From contig CAMFNC010000150.1 of the NCBI GenBank assembly GCA_945965245.1, positions 1 to 5,061 of the forward strand: a stretch of 5,061 nucleotides of DNA. The letters are read 5' to 3'. A model generated the notes under the pieces. That model was not told where the DNA came from and made no database searches. It saw nothing but the letters and a program-made list of their open reading frames with translations. Source of the DNA: an uncultured Porphyromonas sp. (GTDB lineage: Bacteria; Bacteroidota; Bacteroidia; Bacteroidales; Porphyromonadaceae). Below, in pieces: positions 1-5,061 of this stretch. The stretch's first letter is position 1, and each line of letters starts with the position of its first letter. Made by a program: the position numbers and the translations under genes.

Positions 1-1
1 G

Positions 2-31
2 CAAAGATAGATATTTTTTTTATTCCTGCAA
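2..31 (-). promoter_or_regulatory. Leftward promoter for a gene beyond the left edge
   Basis: Read on the minus strand, positions 9 to 2 are TATCTTTG, a full match to the Bacteroidetes -7 consensus TAnnTTTG. TTG at positions 31 to 29 lies 19 bp upstream and fits the -33 element. Transcription would start at or just past the left edge, so the gene it serves is outside the window. It lies downstream of queE on the same strand, so the next gene probably has its own start site. The promoter assignment rests on motif match and spacing only. Confidence 0.55.
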
Positions 32-38
32 TATGCTC

Positions 39-51
39 ATTGATAATCAAT
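39..51. promoter_or_regulatory. 13-bp dyad upstream of the leftward promoter, possible operator
   Basis: ATTGAT-A-ATCAAT is a perfect inverted repeat with 6-bp arms around one central base. Its centre (45) lies about 15 bp upstream of the -33 TTG at 29-31. That is where an activator or a repressor could bind. AT-rich dyads of this size also occur by chance, so the regulatory role is inference. Confidence 0.3.
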
Positions 52-89
52 ATATTTTCTCTTACATCCCAAATTATTTTGAACATCAG

Positions 90-109
90 AAAAACGAAGT
101 TAATATTCG
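90..109 (-). terminator. Weak candidate terminator after queE
   Basis: On the minus strand, about ten bases past the queE stop codon, CGAA and TTCG flank a 7-nt loop (109 to 95) and are followed by five T residues (94 to 90). The position suits a terminator, but a 4-bp stem is weak, so this is only a candidate. No better hairpin is visible between queE and the left edge. Confidence 0.25.
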
Positions 110-119
110 AAGAAAGCCA

Positions 120-719
120 TCAGTCAAAACCGAGGAGTTTGTGCATTTGGATGCTGAGTCGCCATTCGGGATGATCCAGCACAAAACGGATGCAACGCTT
201 CACGGCAAGTTCATCCGGTTTTTCACAACTTTCGCCCACAAAAACCGGACTGACCATATAATGATACGCCTTGGGCAATTCGACCACGGGAGGAGGCAAT
301 GCGCTATCGGCGGAAATGGGAAATCGAAATTCATTCACTCCATTCGGAAAATTTTTGTGCAGCAAATTCATGGCTTCGGGTTTGGGACTGCAAGCCACAT
401 AGTCCAATCCGGCAGGCATCGGTCTGGTGCCATTGGTTTCGATGGCTTGGCGGTAGCCACGCTCTCGAAAAAAGGCAACTACCTCCGAGGTTAATTGAAG
501 GGTGGGTTCTCCTCCCGTCCAAATCAGAAAGCGAGTGGGATATATTGATATGCGCTGCCACAATTCTTTGAGTGTGCAGCCAAACTGTTCATCGAAAACT
601 GTATCGCAAAACGAGCATTTGAGATTACAATCACTCAAACGCACAAAAACAGCTGCACACCCGGTGTTGGCTCCTTCGCCTTGCAGAGTGTGCAGTATTT
701 CATTGATTCGTAAAATCAT
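120..719 (-). CDS. queE: 7-carboxy-7-deazaguanine synthase QueE (radical SAM)
   Basis: QueE rearranges 6-carboxy-5,6,7,8-tetrahydropterin to 7-carboxy-7-deazaguanine, the ring-contracting step of preQ0/queuosine synthesis, in the cytoplasm. The 199-residue protein has the family hallmarks: LQGEG at 12-16, the radical SAM cysteines C31, C35 and C38 in CNLKCSFC (CX3CX2C), WTGGEPTL at 67-74, IETNGT at 93-98, and CSPKP at 110-114. It ends in the IQMHK-type C-terminus common in this family. Length is normal for the short QueE type. The ATG lies just before the MILRINEI-type N-terminus expected for the family. The upstream 19-nt gap has no strong Shine-Dalgarno, as is usual in Bacteroidetes. It follows queD on the same strand and is presumably co-transcribed with it. 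The substrate comes from QueD. I am very sure of the family; the enzymatic role follows from it. Confidence 0.97.
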   Translation of the reverse strand: MILRINEILHTLQGEGANTGCAAVFVRLSDCNLKCSFCDTVFDEQFGCTLKELWQRISIYPTRFLIWTGGEPTLQLTSEVVAFFRERGYRQAIETNGTRPMPAGLDYVACSPKPEAMNLLHKNFPNGVNEFRFPISADSALPPPVVELPKAYHYMVSPVFVGESCEKPDELAVKRCIRFVLDHPEWRLSIQMHKLLGFD

Positions 720-738
720 TTCAAAAAGGGAGAAATAT

Positions 739-1161
739 TTATCGTGAACAGGTGGCAGAGCACTTGCGGGTTTCTTCCACTCGACAAGAAGTCAGCGTAA
801 CGCCGCAGTCTTGCAGACGAAGCGGAGCTATATCCATAACAAGATATTGCGCAATGTTTTCGGCAGTGGGATTGAATGGCACGATAACCAAATCATCGGG
901 CACCAGTCGTTGCAACTCCGGCAATAAAGGATCTTCATCCCAAATCATCAACTTATGATCCCAATTTTCTTCCAACCAATCGCACAATCTCTGCTTTATC
1001 ACTCCGAAATCAATCACTCGTCCGAGTTTATCTAACTTTTCGGCCATGCAGAAGAAATGGATGCGATAGTTATGTCCGTGCAGGTGGCGGCATTTATGTT
1101 CATGCCCCACCACACGATGCCCCATGCTGATATCGTGATAGCGTTCTGCCGTTATTATCAT
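739..1161 (-). CDS. queD: 6-carboxy-5,6,7,8-tetrahydropterin synthase QueD
   Basis: QueD converts 7,8-dihydroneopterin triphosphate to 6-carboxy-tetrahydropterin, the substrate for QueE, using a zinc-dependent PTPS fold. With the ATG at 1161 the protein has 140 residues. Zinc ligands are visible as H15 (in SMGHR) and H28 and H30 (in LHGH). C24 of the CX3HGH motif is the likely catalytic cysteine. D68-H69 and E130 (in VEET) fit the other active-site residues, and NPTAEN (97-102) matches the family. An in-frame TTG at 1185 would add eight residues, but it lies inside the promoter -7 element, so the ATG at 1161 is the better start. The gene is first in a two-gene queD-queE unit and divergent from murI. 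The predicted leader is too short for a preQ1 riboswitch, and none is seen. Confidence 0.95.
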   Translation of the reverse strand: MIITAERYHDISMGHRVVGHEHKCRHLHGHNYRIHFFCMAEKLDKLGRVIDFGVIKQRLCDWLEENWDHKLMIWDEDPLLPELQRLVPDDLVIVPFNPTAENIAQYLVMDIAPLRLQDCGVTLTSCRVEETRKCSATCSR

Positions 1162-1182
1162 GTTTTTTGCTTTATTTCCACA

Positions 1183-1190
1183 CAAAGATA
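1183..1190 (-). promoter_or_regulatory. -7 element of the queD-queE promoter
   Basis: On the minus strand, 1190 to 1183 reads TATCTTTG, a full match to the Bacteroidetes -7 consensus TAnnTTTG. It ends 21 bp before the queD ATG, which predicts a leader of roughly 10-20 nt. No good -33 TTG is found at the usual spacing; the nearest TTG sits only 12 bp upstream. The promoter may therefore be weak or need an activator. It is the same octamer as the one at the left edge of the window. Confidence 0.6.
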
Positions 1191-1201
1191 GCGTTAAACG
1201 C
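1191..1201. promoter_or_regulatory. 11-bp palindrome abutting the queD -7 element, possible operator
   Basis: GCGTT-A-AACGC is a perfect inverted repeat with 5-bp arms around one base. It directly touches the -7 element at 1183-1190 and occupies the spacer where RNA polymerase would sit. A protein bound here would affect queD-queE transcription. The dyad is seen directly; the operator role is inferred from position. Confidence 0.4.
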
Positions 1202-1239
1202 CCAATATCTTTTCCTTAAAGACTATCTTTACCCTATAG

Positions 1240-1271
1240 TTAGCCTCGCATAGGCTGATGCAATACTTTTG
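1240..1271 (+). promoter_or_regulatory. Promoter of murI
   Basis: TACTTTTG at 1264-1271 is a full match to the Bacteroidetes -7 consensus TAnnTTTG. TTAG at 1240-1243, 20 bp upstream, is a one-mismatch -33 element. The murI ATG at 1286 lies 15 bp after the -7 element, so the leader would be very short. The spacer holds a small inverted repeat, AGCCT-cgcat-AGGCT, at 1242-1256. A second, poorer -7-like octamer, TATCTTTA, lies at 1224-1231. Confidence 0.55.
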
Positions 1272-1285
1272 ATACTACTCTTTTT

Positions 1286-2116
1286 ATGAATACTTATGCT
1301 CCTATCGGCATATTCGACTCAGGATATGGAGGTCTGACCATTTCATCGGAAATCCGCAAACTCCTACCGGAATATGACTATCTATATTTGGGCGACAACG
1401 CCCGTGCTCCTTATGGCACTCGATCTTTTGAGGTGATTTATAATTTCACACGTCAGGCGGTGTTTAAACTGTTTGAAGCGGGTTGTCCGCTGATTATTCT
1501 GGCTTGCAACACGGCTTCCGCCAAGGCCTTGCGCAATATTCAGATGAACGATTTACCCCAAAGTGAAGACCCCACCCGACGGGTATTGGGTGTAATACGC
1601 CCCACGGTGGAGGCCATTAGCAGCATGACCACCAACGGACATATCGGAGTGGTGGGCACACAAGGAACCATATCATCGCACAGCTATCAATTGGAGATTG
1701 CCAAACTTTTCCCCAACATGACAGTGAGCGAGGAACCCTGCCCCATGTGGGTGCCATTGGTGGAATATGGTGAAGCGGAAAGTCCGGGAGCCGACTATTT
1801 TATCCGTAAGCATCTGGAAACATTACTGCGCAAAGACGACAGCATAGATACGCTGATACTTGGCTGCACGCACTACCCCATCTTGCGCCCGAAAATCAAA
1901 CGCCTGCTCACGCCCAGCATCCGCATCATTTCCCAAGGAGAATATGTGGCTGCATCGCTACAAAACTATCTGCATCGCCACACAGAGATGGATACCCGCC
2001 TCAGCAAAACCGGTTCTATCAGGTATTTGACCACAGAGAATCCCGAACGCTTTGCCGAACGTGCTTCCATTTTCTTGGAAGAACCCATCCGAGCCGAACA
2101 TTTCAAAATAGACTAA
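1286..2116 (+). CDS. murI: Glutamate racemase MurI
   Basis: MurI interconverts L- and D-glutamate without a cofactor and supplies D-glutamate for UDP-MurNAc-peptide synthesis in the cytoplasm. The 276-residue protein shows the whole Asp/Glu racemase signature. GIFDSGYGGLT at 8-18 carries D11 and S12, GDNARAPYG lies at 36-44, and the two catalytic cysteines are C74 in ACNTASA and C194 in LGCTHYP with H196 beside it. Length is normal. The ATG directly precedes the expected N-terminus, and a Bacteroidetes-type promoter lies 15 bp upstream. From memory, in many Bacteroidetes murI sits downstream of the BamA and OmpH/Skp genes. Here it is first in its own transcript, divergent from queD, and closely followed by a META lipoprotein gene. 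Confidence 0.97.
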   Translation: MNTYAPIGIFDSGYGGLTISSEIRKLLPEYDYLYLGDNARAPYGTRSFEVIYNFTRQAVFKLFEAGCPLIILACNTASAKALRNIQMNDLPQSEDPTRRVLGVIRPTVEAISSMTTNGHIGVVGTQGTISSHSYQLEIAKLFPNMTVSEEPCPMWVPLVEYGEAESPGADYFIRKHLETLLRKDDSIDTLILGCTHYPILRPKIKRLLTPSIRIISQGEYVAASLQNYLHRHTEMDTRLSKTGSIRYLTTENPERFAERASIFLEEPIRAEHFKID

Positions 2117-2121
2117 ACCCT

Positions 2122-2616
2122 ATGAATAAAGTATTTTTCATACTCTCGCTTTGCATGACCCTTATGATAGCATCATCCTGCGGCAGCAAAAAAAATGCGA
2201 CTCCACACACAGCTCCCCCCGTAATGATCATGCTACCCCCAGTCACCCCCCAAGAATTTGCATCCGTGGAAACCCACTGGAAAGCAATCGAAGTTTTCGG
2301 CGATGATAAAATCAAAGCTACCAACTCCAACATCAGTTTCTACCCCCAAGTGGAGAACTTCGGCGGAAATGCCACCTGCAATGCGTATAGCGGCAAACTG
2401 ACCCTCAATGAGCATGGCATCATCCGGATGAAAGAAATTATCAGTACCCGAATGGCTTGCGAAAACATGGTATACGAAAGCAAACTATTCGATGCCTTAT
2501 ACAAAACCAACCGATATATGCTGAGCAACGAAACTCTTCACCTCTACAATGGAGAGAATGACAAGCCGATAGCCTCATTCACATTCGATCGAAAGGGTGA
2601 AGCAAAAACAGACTAA
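2122..2616 (+). CDS. META/HslJ-like (DUF306) domain lipoprotein
   Basis: The 164-residue protein starts with a signal peptide (K3, then a hydrophobic stretch) ending in IASSC, with C20 the likely lipidated residue. The lipobox is loose (A-S-S-C), which Bacteroidetes tolerate. The following GSKKN is basic rather than acidic, so it lacks the usual lipoprotein export signal for surface display and is probably periplasm-facing. A proline-rich linker (28-43) precedes a META-type domain at about 52-155. That domain shows W53, an FGGNATCNAYSG core (80-91, family GCNxYxG), the STRMAC segment (108-113), and E119 with the F/L-rich helix after it. C86 and C113 could form a disulfide. The gene starts 5 nt after murI and is almost surely co-transcribed with it. 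META proteins such as HslJ are linked to envelope stress and novobiocin resistance in E. coli; the role here is unknown. Confidence 0.85.
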   Translation: MNKVFFILSLCMTLMIASSCGSKKNATPHTAPPVMIMLPPVTPQEFASVETHWKAIEVFGDDKIKATNSNISFYPQVENFGGNATCNAYSGKLTLNEHGIIRMKEIISTRMACENMVYESKLFDALYKTNRYMLSNETLHLYNGENDKPIASFTFDRKGEAKTD

Positions 2617-2640
2617 TCGCTTCTAAATCATCATTCATCG

Positions 2641-2650
2641 GGAATATTCC
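2641..2650. repeat. Perfect 10-bp palindrome in the region before the liaF-like gene
   Basis: GGAATATTCC equals its own reverse complement; the symmetry does not extend outward. It lies in the 111-bp gap between the META lipoprotein gene and the LiaF-like gene, and ends directly before the ACAGTTAA half-site. It could be a protein-binding site, but a function is not shown. Confidence 0.3.
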
Positions 2651-2659
2651 ACAGTTAAA
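2651..2659 (+). promoter_or_regulatory. Candidate LytTR-binding half-site upstream of the LytTR operon
   Basis: ACAGTTAAA fits eight of nine positions of the published LytTR direct-repeat half-site ([TA][AC][CA]GTTN[AG][TG]). It shares ACAGTTAA with the DNA used in S. aureus AgrA structural work. A poorer copy, ACAGTAACC, lies at 2703-2711, 52 bp downstream. The usual partner repeat at 12-13 bp spacing is absent. Because a membrane LytTR regulator is encoded in the operon just downstream, autoregulation is possible. A degenerate match of this kind is expected by chance roughly once in five such intergenic regions. Confidence 0.25.
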
Positions 2660-2668
2660 CTTTTTGGA

Positions 2669-2700
2669 CTTGCATCCTTTGAGTATTCTACTCAATTTAG
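2669..2700 (+). promoter_or_regulatory. Weak candidate promoter of the liaF-like operon with a 17-bp dyad
   Basis: TTGAGTA (2679-2685) and TACTCAA (2689-2695) form a perfect inverted repeat with 7-bp arms and a TTC spacer. It overlaps a poor promoter candidate: CTTG at 2669-2672, then 20 bp, then CAATTTAG at 2693-2700, which matches four of the six fixed positions of TAnnTTTG. The dyad could be an operator covering this promoter, or an RNA hairpin in the leader. It lacks a following T-run, so it is not a good terminator for the murI operon. Confidence 0.3.
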
Positions 2701-2727
2701 CGACAGTAACCAAATCAGAATAAAACA

Positions 2728-3495
2728 ATGCAACAAGAAAGTTCTCCGCAAATGCCATCACCACGCAATCATTCACTCATGATTGCCGTCATCTTCATTT
2801 TGGCTGGAGTCGTGATGCTGCTCGACCGCATCGGGCTGATTCATTACAACCTCTCCCATATCCTGCTATCGTGGCCCATGCTACTCATCATCATTGGTCT
2901 TTTCTCGCTCAAAAGAGAAAAGAAAAATATGGGTATCCTGCTGCTGGTCATAGGAGGCATATTCCTGATCAAACGCATTCTATGGGTGCTTCCTTCGGCA
3001 CACGCCATCATTCCGCTGAACCACATCTGTGGTAAGTTCTGGCCTCTGCTTATGATTGTAGTGGGAGTGCTCATCTTGGTAAACAACAAACGCAAGCAAC
3101 CCTATGTAGTCTATGGTCAAAAGCAGGGCAACACTGCCTTTACGGAAGCTCCTGCAGAGGGATATTTTCACAAGGAAAGTATCTTCAGCGGATCAGAGCA
3201 TATCTTCCTTTCACCAGTATTTCGTGGCGGCAATATCTTCATCCTTTTCGGTGGGATTAAACTGGATTTGACTCACACGCAACTGCCGTTCGAGGATCAA
3301 GTGATATTGAATGTAAACTGCTATTTCGGTGGTTTGGAATTGTACCTCCCACAAAATTGTATCGTAGAATCGCACGTGCAAACGATATTCGGTGGAATGG
3401 AAGACAAACGCCGATATACCGTTACAGACACCATTTCCGGCAATAAGCTGATTATCACGGGCAATGTGATTTTTGGCGGTCTTTCGATGCTATAA
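2728..3495 (+). CDS. LiaF-like four-helix membrane protein with C-terminal FGG-repeat domain
   Basis: The 255-residue protein has four predicted membrane segments (about 17-33, 45-61, 68-88, 104-119), arranged as two similar hairpins of the LiaI/LiaF (DUF5668) type. The second helix of each hairpin starts with a WP pair (49-50 and 105-106). The basic stretch NNKRKQ (119-124) should lie in the cytoplasm. Residues 150-255 form a beta-rich domain with four FGG motifs (174-176, 200-202, 221-223, 249-251), typical of the LiaF C-terminal / cell-wall-active antibiotics response family. In Firmicutes, LiaF restrains the LiaRS two-component system that senses cell-wall stress. Here the next gene is a membrane LytTR regulator, which suggests a similar sensor-inhibitor role; that is inference. 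The ATG follows an A-rich leader without a clear Shine-Dalgarno. Confidence 0.88.
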   Translation: MQQESSPQMPSPRNHSLMIAVIFILAGVVMLLDRIGLIHYNLSHILLSWPMLLIIIGLFSLKREKKNMGILLLVIGGIFLIKRILWVLPSAHAIIPLNHICGKFWPLLMIVVGVLILVNNKRKQPYVVYGQKQGNTAFTEAPAEGYFHKESIFSGSEHIFLSPVFRGGNIFILFGGIKLDLTHTQLPFEDQVILNVNCYFGGLELYLPQNCIVESHVQTIFGGMEDKRRYTVTDTISGNKLIITGNVIFGGLSML

Positions 3496-3515
3496 TCCTT
3501 TTTACCTCAGTATTC

Positions 3516-4310
3516 ATGCGGCTACTTTCCATCAGCATCAAAGTTTTTCTATTCACGGTAGCATACACGGCAATATTATTTTTAATACTGCTTCCGCTCT
3601 CTGCCGATGATTTCATGATGCCGCTGATGTGGGGTATGGTCATTCACGGCATCATATTTGCCATTATCCATCATCGTTTCAGGCAAATGACACCTTACCT
3701 GAGCCTATCCGACTCTTGGTTTGCTCTGCGCATTCCCATAGGGCTGGCCATCGTATCGCTCTCTTCCATCTCCACCATTATAGGATTCTATCTGCTATTA
3801 CCAGAACACTTTAAGCCACTATTGAATAGGATGGCTATATTGGCTTTTTGTGATTTCCTAATCACACTGCTACATATCTTCAACACAAAAAAGGAGAAAA
3901 GAGAAGATGAAGAAATGGGTACCGAAACAGAAACCGACACGGCTCTACTCCTCCAGACCGAAGAAACGGAAGTCAAGACTTATGATGACCATTTGGCAGT
4001 CAAAGACGGCAGCAAGATACAAGTTATCAAGGTGGAAGACATCACATATATCGAAGCCAACGGCGACTATATGATGATACACACCGACCGTAAAAAATTG
4101 ATTAAAGAAGAAACCATGAAAAACCTGGAGGCACAGCTCGACCCACATCTATTTGTACGTGTGCATCGCTCATTCATTGTCAATGTGCGTGCCATCGAGC
4201 GTGTGGAACGATACGACAAGCAAAATCAATCTCTTGTGCTCAAAAACGGTGCGGCCATTCGTGCCAGTCTGAGCGGTTACAAACGCCTGCGCCAAACGCT
4301 GGGTATATAA
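3516..4310 (+). CDS. Membrane-anchored LytTR-domain transcriptional regulator
   Basis: The 264-residue protein has four hydrophobic helices (about 6-28, 34-52, 70-95, 103-122). Basic residues follow helices 2 and 4, so both termini should be cytoplasmic. A charged, Thr/Glu-rich linker (124-155) leads to a LytTR DNA-binding domain (about 156-263). Its hallmarks are DITYIEANGDY (175-185), FVRVHRSFIVN (213-223) and the closing ASLSGYKRLR (250-259). There is no receiver domain, so control by phosphorelay is not expected. It is better described as a one-component, membrane-tethered regulator than as an AlgR/AgrA-type response regulator. It starts 20 nt after the LiaF-like gene and ends 1 nt before tadA, so all three are probably one transcript. 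The signal sensed and the target genes are unknown; the LiaF-like neighbour is the obvious partner. Confidence 0.92.
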   Translation: MRLLSISIKVFLFTVAYTAILFLILLPLSADDFMMPLMWGMVIHGIIFAIIHHRFRQMTPYLSLSDSWFALRIPIGLAIVSLSSISTIIGFYLLLPEHFKPLLNRMAILAFCDFLITLLHIFNTKKEKREDEEMGTETETDTALLLQTEETEVKTYDDHLAVKDGSKIQVIKVEDITYIEANGDYMMIHTDRKKLIKEETMKNLEAQLDPHLFVRVHRSFIVNVRAIERVERYDKQNQSLVLKNGAAIRASLSGYKRLRQTLGI

Positions 4311-4311
4311 G

Positions 4312-4773
4312 ATGAAACAGGGCGAAGAAGACGAAAAGTGGATGCGATTAGCTTTGGAAGAAGCTCGTGATGCTGCGACCGAGGGCGAAATACCCATCGG
4401 AGCCGTGGTGGTATATCGCCCCGAAGGAAGCCTTGCCGGCAAATTGATAGCTCAAGCCCACAACCGCGTGGAGGCTCTGCACGACCCCACGGCACATGCC
4501 GAGATGCTGGCCATTACCACAGCCACCGAGTATCTGGGAGGCAAGTATCTGCCGGACTGCATCCTATACGTCAGTGTGGAACCCTGTACCATGTGTGCCG
4601 GAGCCATGCGCTGGGCACAGCTGAAACAGGTGGTTTATGGCATAGGCGAACCAAAATTCGGATACAGCCGGCTGGCTCCGCAAGCCCTACATCCCAAGTG
4701 TAAGGTACGTGGTGGCGTTTTGGCAGATGAAGCCGCCCGTATCATGCAAGACTTCTTTTCTTCCAAACGCTGA
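4312..4773 (+). CDS. tadA: tRNA adenosine(34) deaminase TadA
   Basis: TadA deaminates the wobble adenosine of tRNA-Arg(ACG) to inosine in the cytoplasm and is essential in most bacteria. The 153-residue protein has the cytidine/deoxycytidylate deaminase zinc motif. H62 and E64 lie in the HAEM segment, and C92 and C95 lie in PCTMCAGA, with H62, C92 and C95 as zinc ligands and E64 as proton shuttle. The IPIGAVVV strand (27-34) and the HNR motif (50-52) match the family. The turn at about 36-44 (RPEGSLAGK) is some residues longer than in E. coli TadA. The start is 1 nt past the LytTR stop codon, which suggests translational coupling. No Shine-Dalgarno is seen. Length is normal. Free guanine or cytosine deaminases share the fold, but the motifs favour TadA. 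Confidence 0.95.
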   Translation: MKQGEEDEKWMRLALEEARDAATEGEIPIGAVVVYRPEGSLAGKLIAQAHNRVEALHDPTAHAEMLAITTATEYLGGKYLPDCILYVSVEPCTMCAGAMRWAQLKQVVYGIGEPKFGYSRLAPQALHPKCKVRGGVLADEAARIMQDFFSSKR

Positions 4774-4811
4774 CATAAAAACTATCACGAATAAACACCT
4801 ACTATAAATTA

Positions 4812-5061
4812 ATGAAAGTCATGAAAAAAATCTTATTACCACTCCTTATGGCAGCCTGCTGCCTGCTCTTTTCCTGCAAGTCCAAAGTAAACAAAACACC
4901 CGGCACAGCACTCGTATGGGATTCTGTGGTGCTAGATAAAGTAATCAGACCGGATGTTTCTTTTGCCGATACCACCGTGCGCTGCCACATCTATGTAAAA
5001 ATGATTAACCCCATCTCTTTTGGCAACGACAGCACGCTATTGGCTTTGCGTAGGCTGATTT
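4812..5061 (+). CDS. Lipoprotein, 5' part only; possibly DUF3298/RsiV-like
   Basis: The reading frame is open from ATG 4812 to the right edge, giving 83 residues plus one base; the stop lies outside. The N-terminus is a lipoprotein signal peptide: MKVMKK, a hydrophobic run, then LFSC with the lipidated cysteine at residue 22, followed by KSK. An ATG at 4821 (MKKILL) is an equally good start, placing the cysteine at residue 19. The basic residues after the cysteine argue against surface export. The mature part (VWDSVVLDK, then VRCHIYVKMINPISF) resembles the start of Bacteroidetes DUF3298/RsiV-like lipoproteins, but I hold that assignment weakly. It begins 38 nt after tadA with no TAnnTTTG element between, so read-through from the liaF-like/lytTR/tadA transcript is likely. 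Confidence 0.8.
   Translation, partial: MKVMKKILLPLLMAACCLLFSCKSKVNKTPGTALVWDSVVLDKVIRPDVSFADTTVRCHIYVKMINPISFGNDSTLLALRRLI

Noticed and set aside
33..494. 153-codon plus-strand open frame overlapping queE
   Set aside because: It lies antisense to queE, which has full radical SAM motifs, and the translated sequence shows no recognisable domain or signal.
1162..1182. Extension of queD to the TTG at 1185
   Set aside because: The TTG lies inside the -7 promoter element and adds eight residues not typical of the family; ATG 1161 gives the expected N-terminus.
1162..1182. preQ1 riboswitch ahead of queD
   Set aside because: The predicted leader is only about 10-20 nt and shows no preQ1-type pseudoknot sequence.
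1224..1231. TATCTTTA as the main murI -7 element
   Set aside because: It has one mismatch and no clear -33 partner; TACTTTTG at 1264-1271 matches fully and has a TTAG 20 bp upstream.
2103..2333. 76-codon minus-strand open frame opposite the META lipoprotein gene
   Set aside because: It is antisense to a gene with clear signal peptide and domain features, and shows no promoter or motif of its own.
4802..4990. 62-codon minus-strand open frame at the right edge
   Set aside because: It overlaps the lipoprotein signal peptide region on the other strand and has no supporting motif; the plus-strand lipoprotein explains the region.
1251..5060. Nine-base repeat TAGGCTGAT at 1251-1259 and 5051-5059
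   Set aside because: One copy is in the murI promoter spacer and the other inside a coding sequence; a 9-base match over 5 kb is easily explained by chance.

Overview
The window reads as chromosomal DNA from a member of the Bacteroidetes, most likely Bacteroidales; I cannot name a genus. The reasons are good matches to the Bacteroidetes -7 promoter element TAnnTTTG, starts that lack clear Shine-Dalgarno sequences, two Cys lipoproteins with short signal peptides, and the pairing of a LiaF-like protein with a LytTR regulator. All genes look intact except the last, which runs off the right edge. I see no rRNA, tRNA, CRISPR array, insertion sequence or phage gene, and no gene-free stretch above 300 bases.

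Left part, minus strand (1-1190): a two-gene queuosine operon, queD (739-1161) then queE (120-719), driven by a TATCTTTG promoter at 1183-1190. A perfect 11-bp palindrome abuts the upstream side of that promoter element. Beyond queE, the first 50 bases hold a second leftward TATCTTTG promoter with a 13-bp dyad just upstream. It should drive a gene outside the window.

Middle, plus strand (1240-2616): murI (glutamate racemase, cell-wall D-glutamate supply) has its own TACTTTTG promoter and is followed after 5 nt by a META/HslJ-type lipoprotein gene. A 111-bp intergenic region (2617-2727) then holds several dyads and an AgrA-like half-site (ACAGTTAA).

Right part, plus strand (2728-5061): a compact four-gene run with gaps of 20, 1 and 38 nt. 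It encodes a four-helix LiaF-like membrane protein, a four-helix membrane protein with a C-terminal LytTR DNA-binding domain, TadA (tRNA adenosine deaminase), and the start of a lipoprotein resembling the DUF3298/RsiV type. The first two genes form the most interesting unit. They look like an envelope sensor coupled to a membrane-tethered transcription factor, with no histidine kinase or receiver domain in view. The envelope theme (MurI, two lipoproteins, LiaF-like protein) and the tRNA wobble theme (QueD, QueE, TadA) both recur across the window. I regard the first as possibly functional and the second as probably coincidental.
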